NCBI RefSeq assembly: GCF_000614205.1 | Contig: NZ_BAKN01000021.1 | Location: 1-48,973, forward strand | DNA length: 48,973 nt | From: Hoylesella saccharolytica JCM 17484 | GTDB taxonomy: Bacteria > Bacteroidota > Bacteroidia > Bacteroidales > Bacteroidaceae | Direction of reading: 5' to 3' | Shown here: positions 1-8,778 of the stretch, piece by piece | How the letters are laid out: every line of letters starts with the position of its first letter | Position numbering within the stretch: position 1 is the stretch's first letter | Notes under the pieces: model-generated | Told to the model about the DNA's origin: nothing | Database searches by the model: none | What the model saw: only the letters and a program-made list of their open reading frames with translations | Position numbers and translations under genes: made by a program

Positions 1-136
1 CTGAAAAAAAGTTTTTTTTGCTCCGCTGAGTGTCGGTGGCCTGAAAAAAAGTTTTTTCGCTCCGCTGAGTGCCGGTGGCCTGAAAAAAAAGTTTTTTCGC
101 TCCGCTGAGTGCCGGTGGTCTGAAAAAAGTTTTTCG
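1..136. repeat. Palindromic tandem repeat array A
   Basis: Three complete units and part of a fourth start at 1, 41, 80 and 120, giving a 39-40 bp period. Each unit has an A-tract facing a T-tract (CTGAAAAAAAGTTTTTT) followed by a GC-rich half (CTCCGCTGAGTGCCGGTGG) in which CCG can pair with CGG. Palindrome centres therefore fall roughly every 20 bp. The array lies upstream of the ECF sigma factor and mannosidase genes and may continue beyond the window edge. Function unknown. Confidence 0.85.
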
Positions 137-295
137 CCGTCGTCGATGCTTCGGAAAAATCGCCGAAATTTAATTTGACATAATTTTGGTAAAGCGAAAG
201 CGCGCTACACGTTTTTTTGTCAAAGCAAAGTAATCGTGCAGCCCTTTCGGCTTACTCTTAAAGTGCAACCGACAACAACTATCGTTTAAAAATCG

Positions 296-303
296 TATCT
301 TTG
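296..303 (+). promoter_or_regulatory. Bacteroidales -7 promoter element for the ECF gene
   Basis: TATCTTTG fits the Bacteroidales -7 consensus TAnnTTTG and lies 27 bp before the chosen ATG at 331. No convincing -33 TTTG is seen. It argues against the upstream TTG at 301 as start codon, which would overlap the promoter. Confidence 0.5.
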
Positions 304-330
304 CGTCGAAACAGCTCAAAATATGCCGAA

Positions 331-951
331 ATGAAGAACTACAAATCTGATGTTGACCTTGTAGAGGCCATCCGTAGGGGTGAAAGTGGGGCTTTTGAGC
401 AGCTTTACAAACGGTTTGCCCCCCGTTTGCGCAGTTTTGCCCATACCTTTGTGGGCGATGATGATGCTGCGGCAGACATTATACAAGATTGCTTTGTTAA
501 ACTGTGGCTACGTCGTTGCGAACTTACTTCTGTTTCGCTCACTTCGTTGTTGTTCACAATGGTTCGCAATCGTTGTCTCAATCATCTTAAGCACCAGTCT
601 TACCTCTCGTTCGACAACATTGACAACGCTTCTCGTGGATGGGAAAGTTTGTATTTTGTCGATTTCTATGGCGACGCCGATCGCCCTTTGTTGATGGACG
701 AACTTCGTGCCCAAATCGAGCAAGCCCTCTCTGCGCTTCCTTACCGCACGCAGCAGATTTTCCGTATGTCGCGGTTGCAGGGAATGAAGAGCCGCGAGAT
801 AGCCGAGATGTTGCAGTTATCGATGACGGCAGTCGAAAATCATATAAACAAGTCCTTGGCACAGCTTAACCGGCATTTTTTCCGCAATTATCCGATAGAC
901 CTCTATTTGTTTGCCATTGTTTTTCTGTTCGAAGGCTTCAGTAGTTGGTAG
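331..951 (+). CDS. ECF-type RNA polymerase sigma factor
   Basis: A 206-residue sigma-70 factor of the extracytoplasmic-function type, of the expanded family found in Bacteroidetes. Region 2 is at about residues 18-62 (AFEQLYKRFAPRLRSFA followed by DIIQDCFVKLW). Region 4, with a helix-turn-helix, is at about 130-180 (ALPYRTQQIFRMSRLQGMKS, then REIAEMLQLSMTAVENHI). The last 18 residues are hydrophobic (IDLYLFAIVFLFEGF), a tail often seen in this family. The ATG at 331 was chosen because TATCTTTG sits at 296-303. Such genes are usually followed by a FecR-type anti-sigma gene, but here a secreted mannosidase follows 34 bp downstream on the same strand. Its regulon cannot be deduced from the sequence. 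Confidence 0.93.
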   Translation: MKNYKSDVDLVEAIRRGESGAFEQLYKRFAPRLRSFAHTFVGDDDAAADIIQDCFVKLWLRRCELTSVSLTSLLFTMVRNRCLNHLKHQSYLSFDNIDNASRGWESLYFVDFYGDADRPLLMDELRAQIEQALSALPYRTQQIFRMSRLQGMKSREIAEMLQLSMTAVENHINKSLAQLNRHFFRNYPIDLYLFAIVFLFEGFSSW

Positions 952-985
952 GCAACACGATTTTATCCTCTTAAAACTTCCACGC

Positions 986-3139
986 ATGAAATCTACGTTT
1001 TCTCTTCTTTGCTTCTTGCTCACCGTTTGTATCCTGCCGGCTGTGGCAGACAACTTAACTCGTTATGTTAACCCGTTCTTGGGTACCGCAACCCTTTGGG
1101 ACAAGCAAGACTTACATTATGAGCGTCATAAGCGGTCGCGCACGTGGGGAGCCGAAACTTTTCCGGGTGCGGCGTTGCCTTGTGGTATGGTGCAGGTCAG
1201 TCCTGTTACGATGTTTCACAGCGGTTCGGGCTATCAGTATGAAGACAACAAAATCTACGGCTTTGCACATACTAATAAGGGCCATTGGAACCTTTTGCAC
1301 GTGCCTTTGCTGCCCACAAGCGCCCCGCAGATTAATGCCGACGACTATGCATCGCCCTTCAGTCATGCCGACGAAGAGGCCCGCCCCGGTTATTATCGTG
1401 TGAAGCTCGAGCGTGATAACATCATGGCCGAACTCACATCTACTCTCCGTTGTGCCTTTCACCGTTACACCTTTTCCCCAACCGCCCCGAAACGCCTTAT
1501 TGTCGACATTACCCGTAACAACAACCGTGTTACTGACTGGCACCTACGCCAAGCAGGTGCCCGAGCTTTCGAAGGATGGCAAGATGGCGAAGGAAAAATC
1601 TACTTTTATGCCGTTTCCGATGTAGACATAACATCTGTAAATACTGTCAAAGGAAAAAAACATTCGGTAATGGTGGTTAACTTTGCTGACATACCCGATA
1701 GCCCTGTACTCAGGTTGCGCATAGGCTTTTCGTTTGTCAGTGTGGGCAATGCCAAAATGAATCTCGAGGCCGAGATTGGCGCACAGAATTTCGACGACAT
1801 TGCACAAACAGCCGATAGCTGTTGGGAATCGTTGCTCTCCAAAATTCGTGTTCACGGCGGCACTCTCCGCCATAAGCGCATCTTTTATTCGTGCCTCTAT
1901 CGCTCAATGATGTGGCCTGCCCTGCGTAGCGATGTCAACGGTGATTACACCGATGTACAAGGTCGCATCTGTAATGGGGGCTTTAGCTACTATACCCTTC
2001 CGTCATTCTGGGATGATTATCGCAACAAACTCATTTTGCTCGGACTGCTTTTGCCTCACGTTACTCAAGACGTGCTGAAAACGATCATTGACATGGGTGA
2101 AAAAACAAATGGCTACATGCCTACTTTCTTCCACGGCGACCACGCCTCGACATTTGTAGCCGGAAGTTGGTTACGCGGACTGCGCGACTTTGATTTGCAA
2201 CGGGCTTATGCGCTATTGCTCAAAAACGCCACTGTACCGGGCAACGAGGGCCGACCCTATCTCGATGAATATCTCAAGCAGGGTTGGATAGCCGAAGAAG
2301 CTGTCGACGACGTACCCTATTTCGACGAATACAAAGCAGCCGTAACCAAAACCGTCGAGTATGCCTACGATGATTATGCCACCGCTCTTGTGGCCCGCGA
2401 ATTGGGCGACACCGCCAACTACAACCTGTTGATGCAACGCTCGCAAAACTATCGCAACGTCTTCGACCCTTCCACCGGATTTTATCGCGGGCGCACTGCC
2501 AACGGACGTTTCGTGCGTCAGTTCGACCCCTATTATCCTTACTTCGCCTACCAGTTTCGCGAGGCCAATGCTTGGCAGAGCCTCTTCTACGCTCCTCACG
2601 ATCCCCATGGCGTTGTTTCGCTTTATCCCTCGAAAAAGGCGGTAGAACAAAAGCTCGATTCGCTTTTCAATCAGCCTTGGCGGGGATATGAAGTAGAAAA
2701 TCTCACTGGTTTTATCGGCAACTATTGTCACGGCAACCAACCGGGACATTCGCAACCCTACATGTACTATTTTGTCAACCGCCAACCTAAGGCACAATGT
2801 ATCCTCGATTCTATCATGAACCACTATTACGATATGGGGAGAGAGCATCTTGCCCTTGCCGGGATGGACGATGCAGGCGAAATGAGTTCATGGTTTGTTT
2901 TCAATGCCATTGGGCTCTATACCTATTCGCCTGCCGACCCGGAATACATTGTTAGTGTGCCGCTCTTTCCCAGAATCGAGTTTCAAGTGGCTCCGCACCG
3001 CACGTTCACCATCATTCGTCAGGGAAGAGGTTCAAAAATTACCTCCATTTGGTGCGACGGACAGCGATTGCGCGGATGGTTTCTTTCTGACATCCTTTTC
3101 AAACAGGGTAAAACGCTCCTCATTCAGACCGTCCGTTAA
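986..3139 (+). CDS. Secreted GH92 alpha-mannosidase
   Basis: A 717-residue glycoside hydrolase of family 92, whose members are calcium-dependent exo-alpha-mannosidases acting on N-glycan or yeast-type mannans. A signal peptide covers residues 1-21 (MKSTFSLLCFLLTVCILPAV). The early NPFLGT and the WGAETFPGAALPCGMVQ stretch are family hallmarks; PGNEGRPYLDEYLKQGW lies mid-protein, and GNYCHGNQPGH and LAGMDDAGEMSSWFVFNAIG near the C-terminus contain the conserved catalytic-side residues. The ATG at 986 was chosen because the upstream extension has no signal peptide. It probably acts in the periplasm or at the cell surface. No SusC/SusD pair is present nearby, so it is not visibly part of a polysaccharide utilisation locus. 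The linkage specificity cannot be read from sequence alone. Its GC content is visibly higher than that of most of the window. Confidence 0.93.
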   Translation: MKSTFSLLCFLLTVCILPAVADNLTRYVNPFLGTATLWDKQDLHYERHKRSRTWGAETFPGAALPCGMVQVSPVTMFHSGSGYQYEDNKIYGFAHTNKGHWNLLHVPLLPTSAPQINADDYASPFSHADEEARPGYYRVKLERDNIMAELTSTLRCAFHRYTFSPTAPKRLIVDITRNNNRVTDWHLRQAGARAFEGWQDGEGKIYFYAVSDVDITSVNTVKGKKHSVMVVNFADIPDSPVLRLRIGFSFVSVGNAKMNLEAEIGAQNFDDIAQTADSCWESLLSKIRVHGGTLRHKRIFYSCLYRSMMWPALRSDVNGDYTDVQGRICNGGFSYYTLPSFWDDYRNKLILLGLLLPHVTQDVLKTIIDMGEKTNGYMPTFFHGDHASTFVAGSWLRGLRDFDLQRAYALLLKNATVPGNEGRPYLDEYLKQGWIAEEAVDDVPYFDEYKAAVTKTVEYAYDDYATALVARELGDTANYNLLMQRSQNYRNVFDPSTGFYRGRTANGRFVRQFDPYYPYFAYQFREANAWQSLFYAPHDPHGVVSLYPSKKAVEQKLDSLFNQPWRGYEVENLTGFIGNYCHGNQPGHSQPYMYYFVNRQPKAQCILDSIMNHYYDMGREHLALAGMDDAGEMSSWFVFNAIGLYTYSPADPEYIVSVPLFPRIEFQVAPHRTFTIIRQGRGSKITSIWCDGQRLRGWFLSDILFKQGKTLLIQTVR

Positions 3140-3191
3140 GGCCGAGCCATTTTCTAAACTTCATTCCCTTTTAAGAATCAATTCCGGGATG

Positions 3192-3349
3192 CTGACACCT
3201 GGGTGTCAGAGCAAAAATGAAATTATAGTAAAACACCTGGGTGTTTGGCTTGAAAAAGTGTTTTTTGCCAAAATTCCAATAGGAACCAGGCTGAAAAAGT
3301 GTTTTTTAAAGAAATTCCGATGGGAACAGCTTGAAAAAGTGTTTTTATT
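3192..3349. repeat. Palindromic repeat array B
   Basis: This fills most of the 3140-3516 gap. It opens with two related palindromes, CTGACACCTGGGTGTCAG (3192-3209) and AACACCTGGGTGTT (centre near 3238). TGAAAAAGTGTTTTT then recurs at 3251, 3292 and 3332, a 40-41 bp period. Between these copies lie AATTCC...GGAACC and AATTCC...GGGAAC, themselves palindromic. Palindrome centres fall near 3200, 3238, 3259, 3279, 3300, 3320 and 3340, so about every 20 bp with one gap. The A/T-tract core resembles array A on the other side of the ECF-mannosidase pair. A TATATTTG promoter-like motif at 3395-3402 leads to no gene. Confidence 0.8.
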
Positions 3350-3516
3350 CGGACCGTTCTATAAAAAAGTGTGTAAGCTCATCTTTTTCTTATCTATATT
3401 TGCTAACGATAAAGAAAAGATGAATTATGCCCACTTTTAAGAATACTACTACTTAAAAATGTATGTAACATAGAACACGAGAGGTACAGAAATATTGATA
3501 ACTTCGTAGCTTTTTG

Positions 3517-4954
3517 TTATCCTTGCCTTTTTGTTATCCCTACTTCTTCTGCTTTTCTAAGTAATAGTTGCATCAACGGTTCGCGTTCGTTGGGTACGCG
3601 GTTGTCAAGTACGGCATCTTTCAACGTTTGTTTGAGCATTCCGACCTCGCGGCAAGGGGTAAGATGAAAGATTTGCATAATTTCGTTGCCATCGATAACT
3701 GGTTGCAGCAGTCGTTTGTAGTCGCGCTCTTTGAGGTCGGTTAGTTTGCGGCGTACAAGGGCAAAATTGTCTAGAAATTTTTGCTTTCGTGCAGCGTTTT
3801 TGCTTGTGATGTCGGCTTCGCAAAGGGTCATTAGGTCATCAATATCATCGCCGGCATCATTGAGCAGTCGACGAATGGCGCTGTCGGTTATTTCTTCGTC
3901 AGCGATGGCGATGGGGCGCATGTGAAGGTCGACGAGCTTTTGCACGTACTTCATTTTTGCATCGGTGGGTAGTTTGAGACGGCGAAATATTTGTGGAACC
4001 ATCTTTGCGCCCACAAAGTTGTGGTTATGAAAAGTCCATCCGGCTATGGGCTCCCACCGTTTGGTACGCGGTTTGCCTACATCGTGTAGTAGGGCTGCCC
4101 AGCGCAACCATATATTGTCGGTGTGGCGTGCAATATTGTCGAGCACCTCGAGCGTGTGATAGAAATTGTTTTTATGGGCTCGGTTGTTGCGGGTTTCAAC
4201 GATGTCAAGGCGTGTAATTTCGGGTAGAATTAATTCGAGTAGTCCACATCGGTGCAGGTCTACGAAGGCGCGACTGGGTTGTTCAGTCATCATCATTTTG
4301 TTCAGTTCATCGGATATACGTTCTGCGCTGATAATTTTGATACGTTCTGCATTTCGGGTCAGTGCGTCGAAGGTTTCTTCGTCAATGAAAAAACGTAGGC
4401 GAGTGGCGAAGCGGATGCAGCGTAGCATGCGCAGGGGGTCGTCGGAGAAGGTGATGTCGGGATCGAGGGGAGTGCGGATGATACCGTCTTCAAGGTCGGC
4501 TAATCCGTTGAAGGGGTCGACAAGCTGTCCAAAGCGGGGCGCATTGAGGCATACGGCCAGAGCGTTGATGGTGAAGTCGCGGCGGTTTTGGTCGTCTTCG
4601 AGCGTTCCGTCTTCGACGATGGGTTTGCGCGAAGTTGTGGCTGTAGCTTTCTTTTCTCGCTCCCACAAATTCTATCTCCATTCCTTTATATTTTACCTGT
4701 GCTGTTCCGAAATTTCGAAACACAGAGATGCGCGCCTTCGGCCCGAGACTTTTGCACAAAGCGTTGGCTACTTTGATACCGCTGCCTACAACCACAATGT
4801 CGATGTCGGGCGAGGTTCGCTCAAGAAAGAGGTCGCGCACGTAGCCTCCCACGACGTAACATTCGAGGTTGAGACTGTCGGCAGCTGATGAAATACGGTG
4901 GAATATATCTTTATTTAAGAGCCGGGCCAAGTCGGCATCAGATAAAAACTTCAT
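3517..4954 (-). CDS. cca: CCA tRNA nucleotidyltransferase / HD-domain protein (frameshifted)
   Basis: This enzyme adds or repairs the 3' CCA of tRNA. The N-terminal nucleotidyltransferase head has VVGGYVRDLFLERTSPDID with the DxD metal-binding pair. It continues with RRDFTINALA, the tRNA-binding neck and body, and a C-terminal HD-type phosphohydrolase domain (LLHDVGKP). The reading frame breaks near 4632-4633: the N-terminal frame ends as ESYSHN and the other resumes at SRKPIVEDGTLEDDQNRRDF. Removing one T (minus strand) restores the family sequence without loss of residues. A sequencing error is likely because the enzyme is normally essential. The ATG at 4954 was chosen because a TACCTTTG promoter lies at 4989-4982; a longer reading frame would begin upstream of it. 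Confidence 0.9.
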
Positions 4955-4981
4955 AGTTGGAATGCTAATGTATTCGGGGTG

Positions 4982-4989
4982 CAAAGGTA
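4982..4989 (-). promoter_or_regulatory. -7 element for cca
   Basis: On the minus strand this reads TACCTTTG, matching TAnnTTTG, 28 bp upstream of the chosen cca start codon. Confidence 0.55.
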
Positions 4990-5051
4990 GCAATAAGTTT
5001 TGTTTATTGGAATTAAATAGCGATATTTGCAGGGTAATAAAGTTTAAGAAA

Positions 5052-6098
5052 ATGAGAAAACAAATTTTGTTTATTTTGGCAGCTGTGCTGATAAATTGCG
5101 CGGTATCTGCTCAAAAAAAGTTTTCGGTTTATGGTGTAGGTTTTTACAATCAGGAAAATCTTTTTGATACTTGTCACGATGAGGGTAAGCGCGATTATGA
5201 GTTTCTTCCGAATGGTTCTTACCGCTGGAACGGCATTAAATATACGCATAAACTTCGCAATATGTCACGTGCGCTGGCCGATATGGGTACAGATGTGCTT
5301 CCCGGTGTGGGCTGCGCGCTTATCGGACTGGCAGAGGTTGAAAACAGCAGAGCGCTCGACGATCTTATTGCTCAGCCTCCATTGAAGGCCCGCGGATATA
5401 AGTATGTTCATGTTGAAGGACCTGATCGGCGTGGTATCGATTGTGCATTGCTTTATAACCCATCGTTTTTCACAGTGAATAACATTCGGCTTGCACCCTA
5501 TGTACAAAAGTTGGAGAAAGACAGTGCTTTTGTAACGCGTGGTTTTTTGACGGTGAGTGGCTTGTTGGCAGGTGAACCTGTGGCGGTGATTGTATGTCAT
5601 TTACCCAGTCGGTTCAGTGATTCGTTTTATCGCGAGCAGGGTGCTGAACAGATAAAGGTTTTGAAGGATTCTCTGCTTAACTGTCAGCCCGCTTATAAAG
5701 TATTTGTTATGGGCGATATGAATGACGATCCTATGGATAAAAGTATGAGTAAATCTTTACGCGGTAAAGCCGATGTGGAGGAGGTGGACGAACAAGATAT
5801 GTACAACCCGTGGTATAACGTTTTGGTAAAAGATGGAGTAGGAACACTCTCGTTTCAAGGTACATGGAATCTTTTTGACCAGATTTTGTTATCGCCAAAT
5901 CTTCTGAATCGCCGTAGTAAAAAGGATTTCTCGACCTTAAAGTATTGGAAAAGTCAAATCTTCCGTCGTGATTACCTGTTTCAAACGGAGGGTAAATATA
6001 AAAGCACACCTAAACGAACGACGTCAGGTGGTGTCTGGCAAGACGGGTTCAGCGATCATCTTCCCGTCATTGTTTATCTGGTTAAAGAACAACAATAA
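5052..6098 (+). CDS. Secreted endonuclease/exonuclease/phosphatase-family protein
   Basis: A 348-residue protein with a signal peptide (MRKQILFILAAVLINCAVSA) and an endonuclease/exonuclease/phosphatase fold. Visible motifs are FYNQENLFDT (metal-binding E), RGIDCALLYNP, CHLPSR, VMGDMNDDP (Asp-Asn pair) and the terminal SDHLPVIVYL (Asp-His). These fit a metal-dependent phosphodiesterase or nuclease in the periplasm; the substrate is unknown. The ATG at 5052 was chosen because it opens the signal peptide; in-frame sequence upstream overlaps cca. Its stop overlaps the next start as TAATG, so it is probably cotranscribed with the glycosylase-like genes that follow. Confidence 0.88.
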   Translation: MRKQILFILAAVLINCAVSAQKKFSVYGVGFYNQENLFDTCHDEGKRDYEFLPNGSYRWNGIKYTHKLRNMSRALADMGTDVLPGVGCALIGLAEVENSRALDDLIAQPPLKARGYKYVHVEGPDRRGIDCALLYNPSFFTVNNIRLAPYVQKLEKDSAFVTRGFLTVSGLLAGEPVAVIVCHLPSRFSDSFYREQGAEQIKVLKDSLLNCQPAYKVFVMGDMNDDPMDKSMSKSLRGKADVEEVDEQDMYNPWYNVLVKDGVGTLSFQGTWNLFDQILLSPNLLNRRSKKDFSTLKYWKSQIFRRDYLFQTEGKYKSTPKRTTSGGVWQDGFSDHLPVIVYLVKEQQ

Positions 6099-6748
6099 TG
6101 TCGGAAGTTGAGCGTCATCCCTTTGAGCCTTTTCTTCCCGTTGGCTGTAAAATGCTAATGTTGGGTAGTTTTCCGCCCGCTCCGAGGCGGTGGTGTATGG
6201 AGTTTTATTATCCCAACTTCACCAATGATATGTGGCGAATACTCGGTTATATTTTTTTTAAGGATAAAGACTATTTTGTAGACCATTCAAAAGAAACCTT
6301 TTATTTAGATAAACTAAAAGATTTTTTAACGAGGGAACGTATTGGGCAATGTAATATTGCTGCGACTGCTTGCCGCAAGAACGGTACCGCTGCTGATAAG
6401 GGTTTAAAAGTTATTGAACCACTTGATATTGCTAAGTTACTTCGGGAAAGTTCCGATTGTAAGATACTTGTCACAACGGGAGGGCTGGCTACCAAAGAAC
6501 TAAGAAAGACTCTTATTAGGCGTGACCTGATTATGATAGACGAGAAATCAAGAGAGTATTCCATTCCCTCTAGGCTTAAGGTGGGAGAATCCGTTCGTTT
6601 TATTTTTAAAGAAAACTACCGAGAAATGTCTTTATACCGTATGCCCAGCAGTTCGCCTGCCTATCCGATGAAAATAGACCGCAAGGCTGAAATCTATGCA
6701 AAAATGTTTAAAGAGTTAGGGATGCTTATCGATAAGGAAAATAATTAA
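6098..6748 (+). CDS. Uracil-DNA glycosylase-superfamily protein, copy 1
   Basis: A 216-residue protein that resembles the uracil-DNA glycosylase superfamily, with the LGSFPPAP motif I region, an aromatic patch (EFYYPNFTNDMW), a central LVTTGGLAT strand and a C-terminal YRMPSSSPAYP motif that recalls the superfamily His/Ser loop. It may remove damaged or deaminated bases, but catalytic proof is not available. It overlaps the preceding gene by one base. A second copy follows 30 bp downstream. The first 182 nt of the two genes are about 94% identical, whereas the middle has drifted to roughly 60%, which suggests gene conversion of the 5' part. Confidence 0.75.
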   Translation: MSEVERHPFEPFLPVGCKMLMLGSFPPAPRRWCMEFYYPNFTNDMWRILGYIFFKDKDYFVDHSKETFYLDKLKDFLTRERIGQCNIAATACRKNGTAADKGLKVIEPLDIAKLLRESSDCKILVTTGGLATKELRKTLIRRDLIMIDEKSREYSIPSRLKVGESVRFIFKENYREMSLYRMPSSSPAYPMKIDRKAEIYAKMFKELGMLIDKENN

Positions 6749-6778
6749 TAAGAAACTTTTTATCAAGGAGAAATACTA

Positions 6779-7405
6779 ATGCCCGAAGTTGAACGTCATC
6801 CCTTTGAACCTTTTCTTCCCGTTGGCTGTAAAATGCTAATGTTGGGTAGTTTTCCTCCTGCTCCTAAACGATGGTGTATGGAGTTTTATTATCCCAACTT
6901 CACCAACGATATGTGGCGAATACTCGGTTATATTTTTTTTAAGGATAAAGACTATTTTGTCGATAAAGCTCGTAAAACTTTTCGATTGGAGCAATTGAAG
7001 TCTTTTTTGGAGCATGTTGGGATAGGGTTGTACGATACGGCGAGTGCAGTAATTCGTACAACCGGTACAGCTGCTGATAAGGATTTGGAGGTAGTTGAGC
7101 CGACGGATGTTGCTGCATTGCTCCGGCGAGTTCCTTCTTGTCAAGCGCTTGTTACCACAGGTCAATTAGCAACCGATGTGCTGACTTCTCGCTTTCATTT
7201 AGTTCGGCAACCCCAAGTGGGTAGCTATGTTTCCTTTATTTTTGAAGAGGATGCCCGAGAAATGCGTTTGTATAGAATGCCCAGTAGCTCGCGTGCTTAT
7301 CCTATGAAAGTAGAACGCAAGTCTGATATCTACGAAAAGATGTTTAAAGAAGTGATGGGTGGAACCGAAAATTTTAATGATTTATCAACTTATCTGTTAG
7401 AATAA
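6779..7405 (+). CDS. Uracil-DNA glycosylase-superfamily protein, copy 2
   Basis: A 208-residue paralogue of the gene just upstream. It has the same MLMLGSFPPAP and FYYPNFTNDMW motifs and the same YRMPSSSRAYPMK end, but a different central region. It has a recognisable Shine-Dalgarno sequence (AAGGAG at 6765-6770), unlike most genes here. It ends one base before the uridine kinase start, so the two are probably translated from one mRNA. The close duplicate suggests either recent tandem duplication followed by divergence, or an old pair partly homogenised. The substrate could differ between the copies because the divergent middle includes much of the likely base-recognition face (inference). 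Confidence 0.75.
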   Translation: MPEVERHPFEPFLPVGCKMLMLGSFPPAPKRWCMEFYYPNFTNDMWRILGYIFFKDKDYFVDKARKTFRLEQLKSFLEHVGIGLYDTASAVIRTTGTAADKDLEVVEPTDVAALLRRVPSCQALVTTGQLATDVLTSRFHLVRQPQVGSYVSFIFEEDAREMRLYRMPSSSRAYPMKVERKSDIYEKMFKEVMGGTENFNDLSTYLLE

Positions 7406-7406
7406 A

Positions 7407-8030
7407 ATGAATAAAACTACAATTATAGGTATTGCCGGAGGTACAGGTTCAGGAAAAACAACGGTTGTCAATAAGATTGTTGAGGCCCTTCCACCGCATT
7501 ATGTCGCTGTTGTTCCGTTGGATTCTTATTACAATGATACCTCTGAAATGACTGAAGAAGAACGTCATGCCATTAATTTCGATCACCCCGATGCTTTTGA
7601 TTGGAAGCTGTTAGCAAAACATATTGACGACCTACGCAAGGGGATTGCTATCGAACAACCTACCTATTCTTATTTATTGTGTAATCGTTTAAAAGAGACC
7701 ATCCACGTTTCTCCGAAACCGGTTATCATTATTGAGGGTATCATGACACTGCTTAATAAGAGGCTGCGCGATATTATGGACCTCAAAATATTTGTCGATG
7801 CAGACCCTGATGAACGCTTGATACGTAACATTCAACGCGATACCATCGACCGAGGACGAACAGTTTCGATGGTTGTAGAGAGATATTTAGAGGTTTTAAA
7901 GCCAATGCACGAGCAATTTATCGAACCAACCAAGCGTTATGCCGACCTTATTATACCGCAAGGTGGCGAAAATGAGAGAGGAATAGGTATTCTTTGTCGC
8001 TATATTGAAGGTTTAATTCCGACAGAATAA
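7407..8030 (+). CDS. udk: Uridine kinase
   Basis: A 207-residue cytosolic kinase that phosphorylates uridine or cytidine to the monophosphate in pyrimidine salvage. The P-loop GGTGSGKTT is at residues 11-19. VVPLDSYYND, FDHPDAFDW (nucleoside-binding region), IIIEGIMTL and DTIDRGRT follow in the expected order. The length is typical for the family. It is the last gene of the plus-strand run starting at 5052. Confidence 0.96.
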   Translation: MNKTTIIGIAGGTGSGKTTVVNKIVEALPPHYVAVVPLDSYYNDTSEMTEEERHAINFDHPDAFDWKLLAKHIDDLRKGIAIEQPTYSYLLCNRLKETIHVSPKPVIIIEGIMTLLNKRLRDIMDLKIFVDADPDERLIRNIQRDTIDRGRTVSMVVERYLEVLKPMHEQFIEPTKRYADLIIPQGGENERGIGILCRYIEGLIPTE

Positions 8031-8109
8031 TCTCATAGTGTCCTTTAGGTCAATCGGTTATTTTATATCAACAAAATATTATCAATTCTGCATTCTTTTG
8101 TCTGCATTA

Positions 8110-8140
8110 TTGTAGATTCAGATTTCTTTGTCTATCTTTG
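8110..8140 (+). promoter_or_regulatory. Promoter of the coiled-coil protein gene
   Basis: TTG at 8110-8112, 20 bp, then TATCTTTG at 8133-8140, matching the Bacteroidales -33/-7 arrangement. The leader to the ATG at 8253 would be about 105 nt. Confidence 0.65.
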
Positions 8141-8252
8141 CAACTGATAGATGGTGTTTTAGCAATCAAAAAGCAAGTTTTATTATGTTCGTATGCACTG
8201 TCTTTACAAAGAACTAAGGATAATAAGAAGTAATAAATTAAAAACTATTTTT

Positions 8253-8675
8253 ATGAAAAAACTATTATTTGCATCTATAATGATGCTCTCATTCGGGGTA
8301 ATTTCTTCTGCCGGAGATAATAGAGAAATACAGAAAATTAAGGCGCAACAAAAAGTCTTAAAGTTGAATACGGAATTAGCCAAACTGCGTTTGTCTTATG
8401 AGAAGGCTATTGCTGAAACTGCAGAACTTGAAACCAAAGCGGCTGAAGCCAATATTGCAGCCAATTCTTCTACAACCACTTACTATTCAACAATGGATGC
8501 AAAGGCTACCGCTAAAGCTGCAAAAGAGCAAGCTAAAGCATTAGATAAAGTGAAAAAAGCGAATGCCCGGTTGGCGAAAAGCCAGAAGAACGTTCAGAAA
8601 ATTCAGCGTAAGATCGATAAGATTCAAGATGAACTGGATAAGATGAACAAGAAAATAGAGTTTGTCAATCAATAA
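8253..8675 (+). CDS. Secreted alanine/lysine-rich coiled-coil protein
   Basis: A 140-residue protein of unknown function. A signal peptide (MKKLLFASIMMLSFGVISSA) is followed by almost uninterrupted helix-forming sequence rich in Ala, Lys, Glu and Gln, with heptad-like spacing (IQKIKAQQKVLKLNTELAKL, then KVKKANARLAKSQKNVQK). A short Ser/Thr-rich break (NSSTTTYYST) sits near the middle, suggesting a helical hairpin. The ATG at 8253 was chosen because it begins the signal peptide. It is monocistronic, with its own promoter and a terminator at 8741-8773. A periplasmic or envelope-associated structural role is a guess. Confidence 0.8.
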   Translation: MKKLLFASIMMLSFGVISSAGDNREIQKIKAQQKVLKLNTELAKLRLSYEKAIAETAELETKAAEANIAANSSTTTYYSTMDAKATAKAAKEQAKALDKVKKANARLAKSQKNVQKIQRKIDKIQDELDKMNKKIEFVNQ

Positions 8676-8740
8676 AGAGTTTCTATTTAGATAGAGATTG
8701 CTTTAGCCGAATAAAACAAAAGCGCTTGTTTTAAGTAAAT

Positions 8741-8778
8741 AGCAGGAAAACTTGATCAATAAGTTTCCCTGCTATTTT
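8741..8778 (+). terminator. Bidirectional terminator
   Basis: AGCAGGAAAACTT (8741-8753) pairs with AAGTTTCCCTGCT (8761-8773) with one mismatch, followed by ATTTTTATTTT. It lies between the convergent coiled-coil and lipoprotein genes and ends where the lipoprotein stop codon begins. Confidence 0.8.

Noticed and set aside
2895..3440. A 181-codon plus-strand frame overlapping the mannosidase end and array B
   Set aside because: It is an alternate frame of the mannosidase gene followed by translated repeat, without family similarity.
3395..3450. TATATTTG promoter-like motif followed by a short ATG frame
   Set aside because: The frame has only six codons and no -33 element is seen; perhaps a relic or chance.
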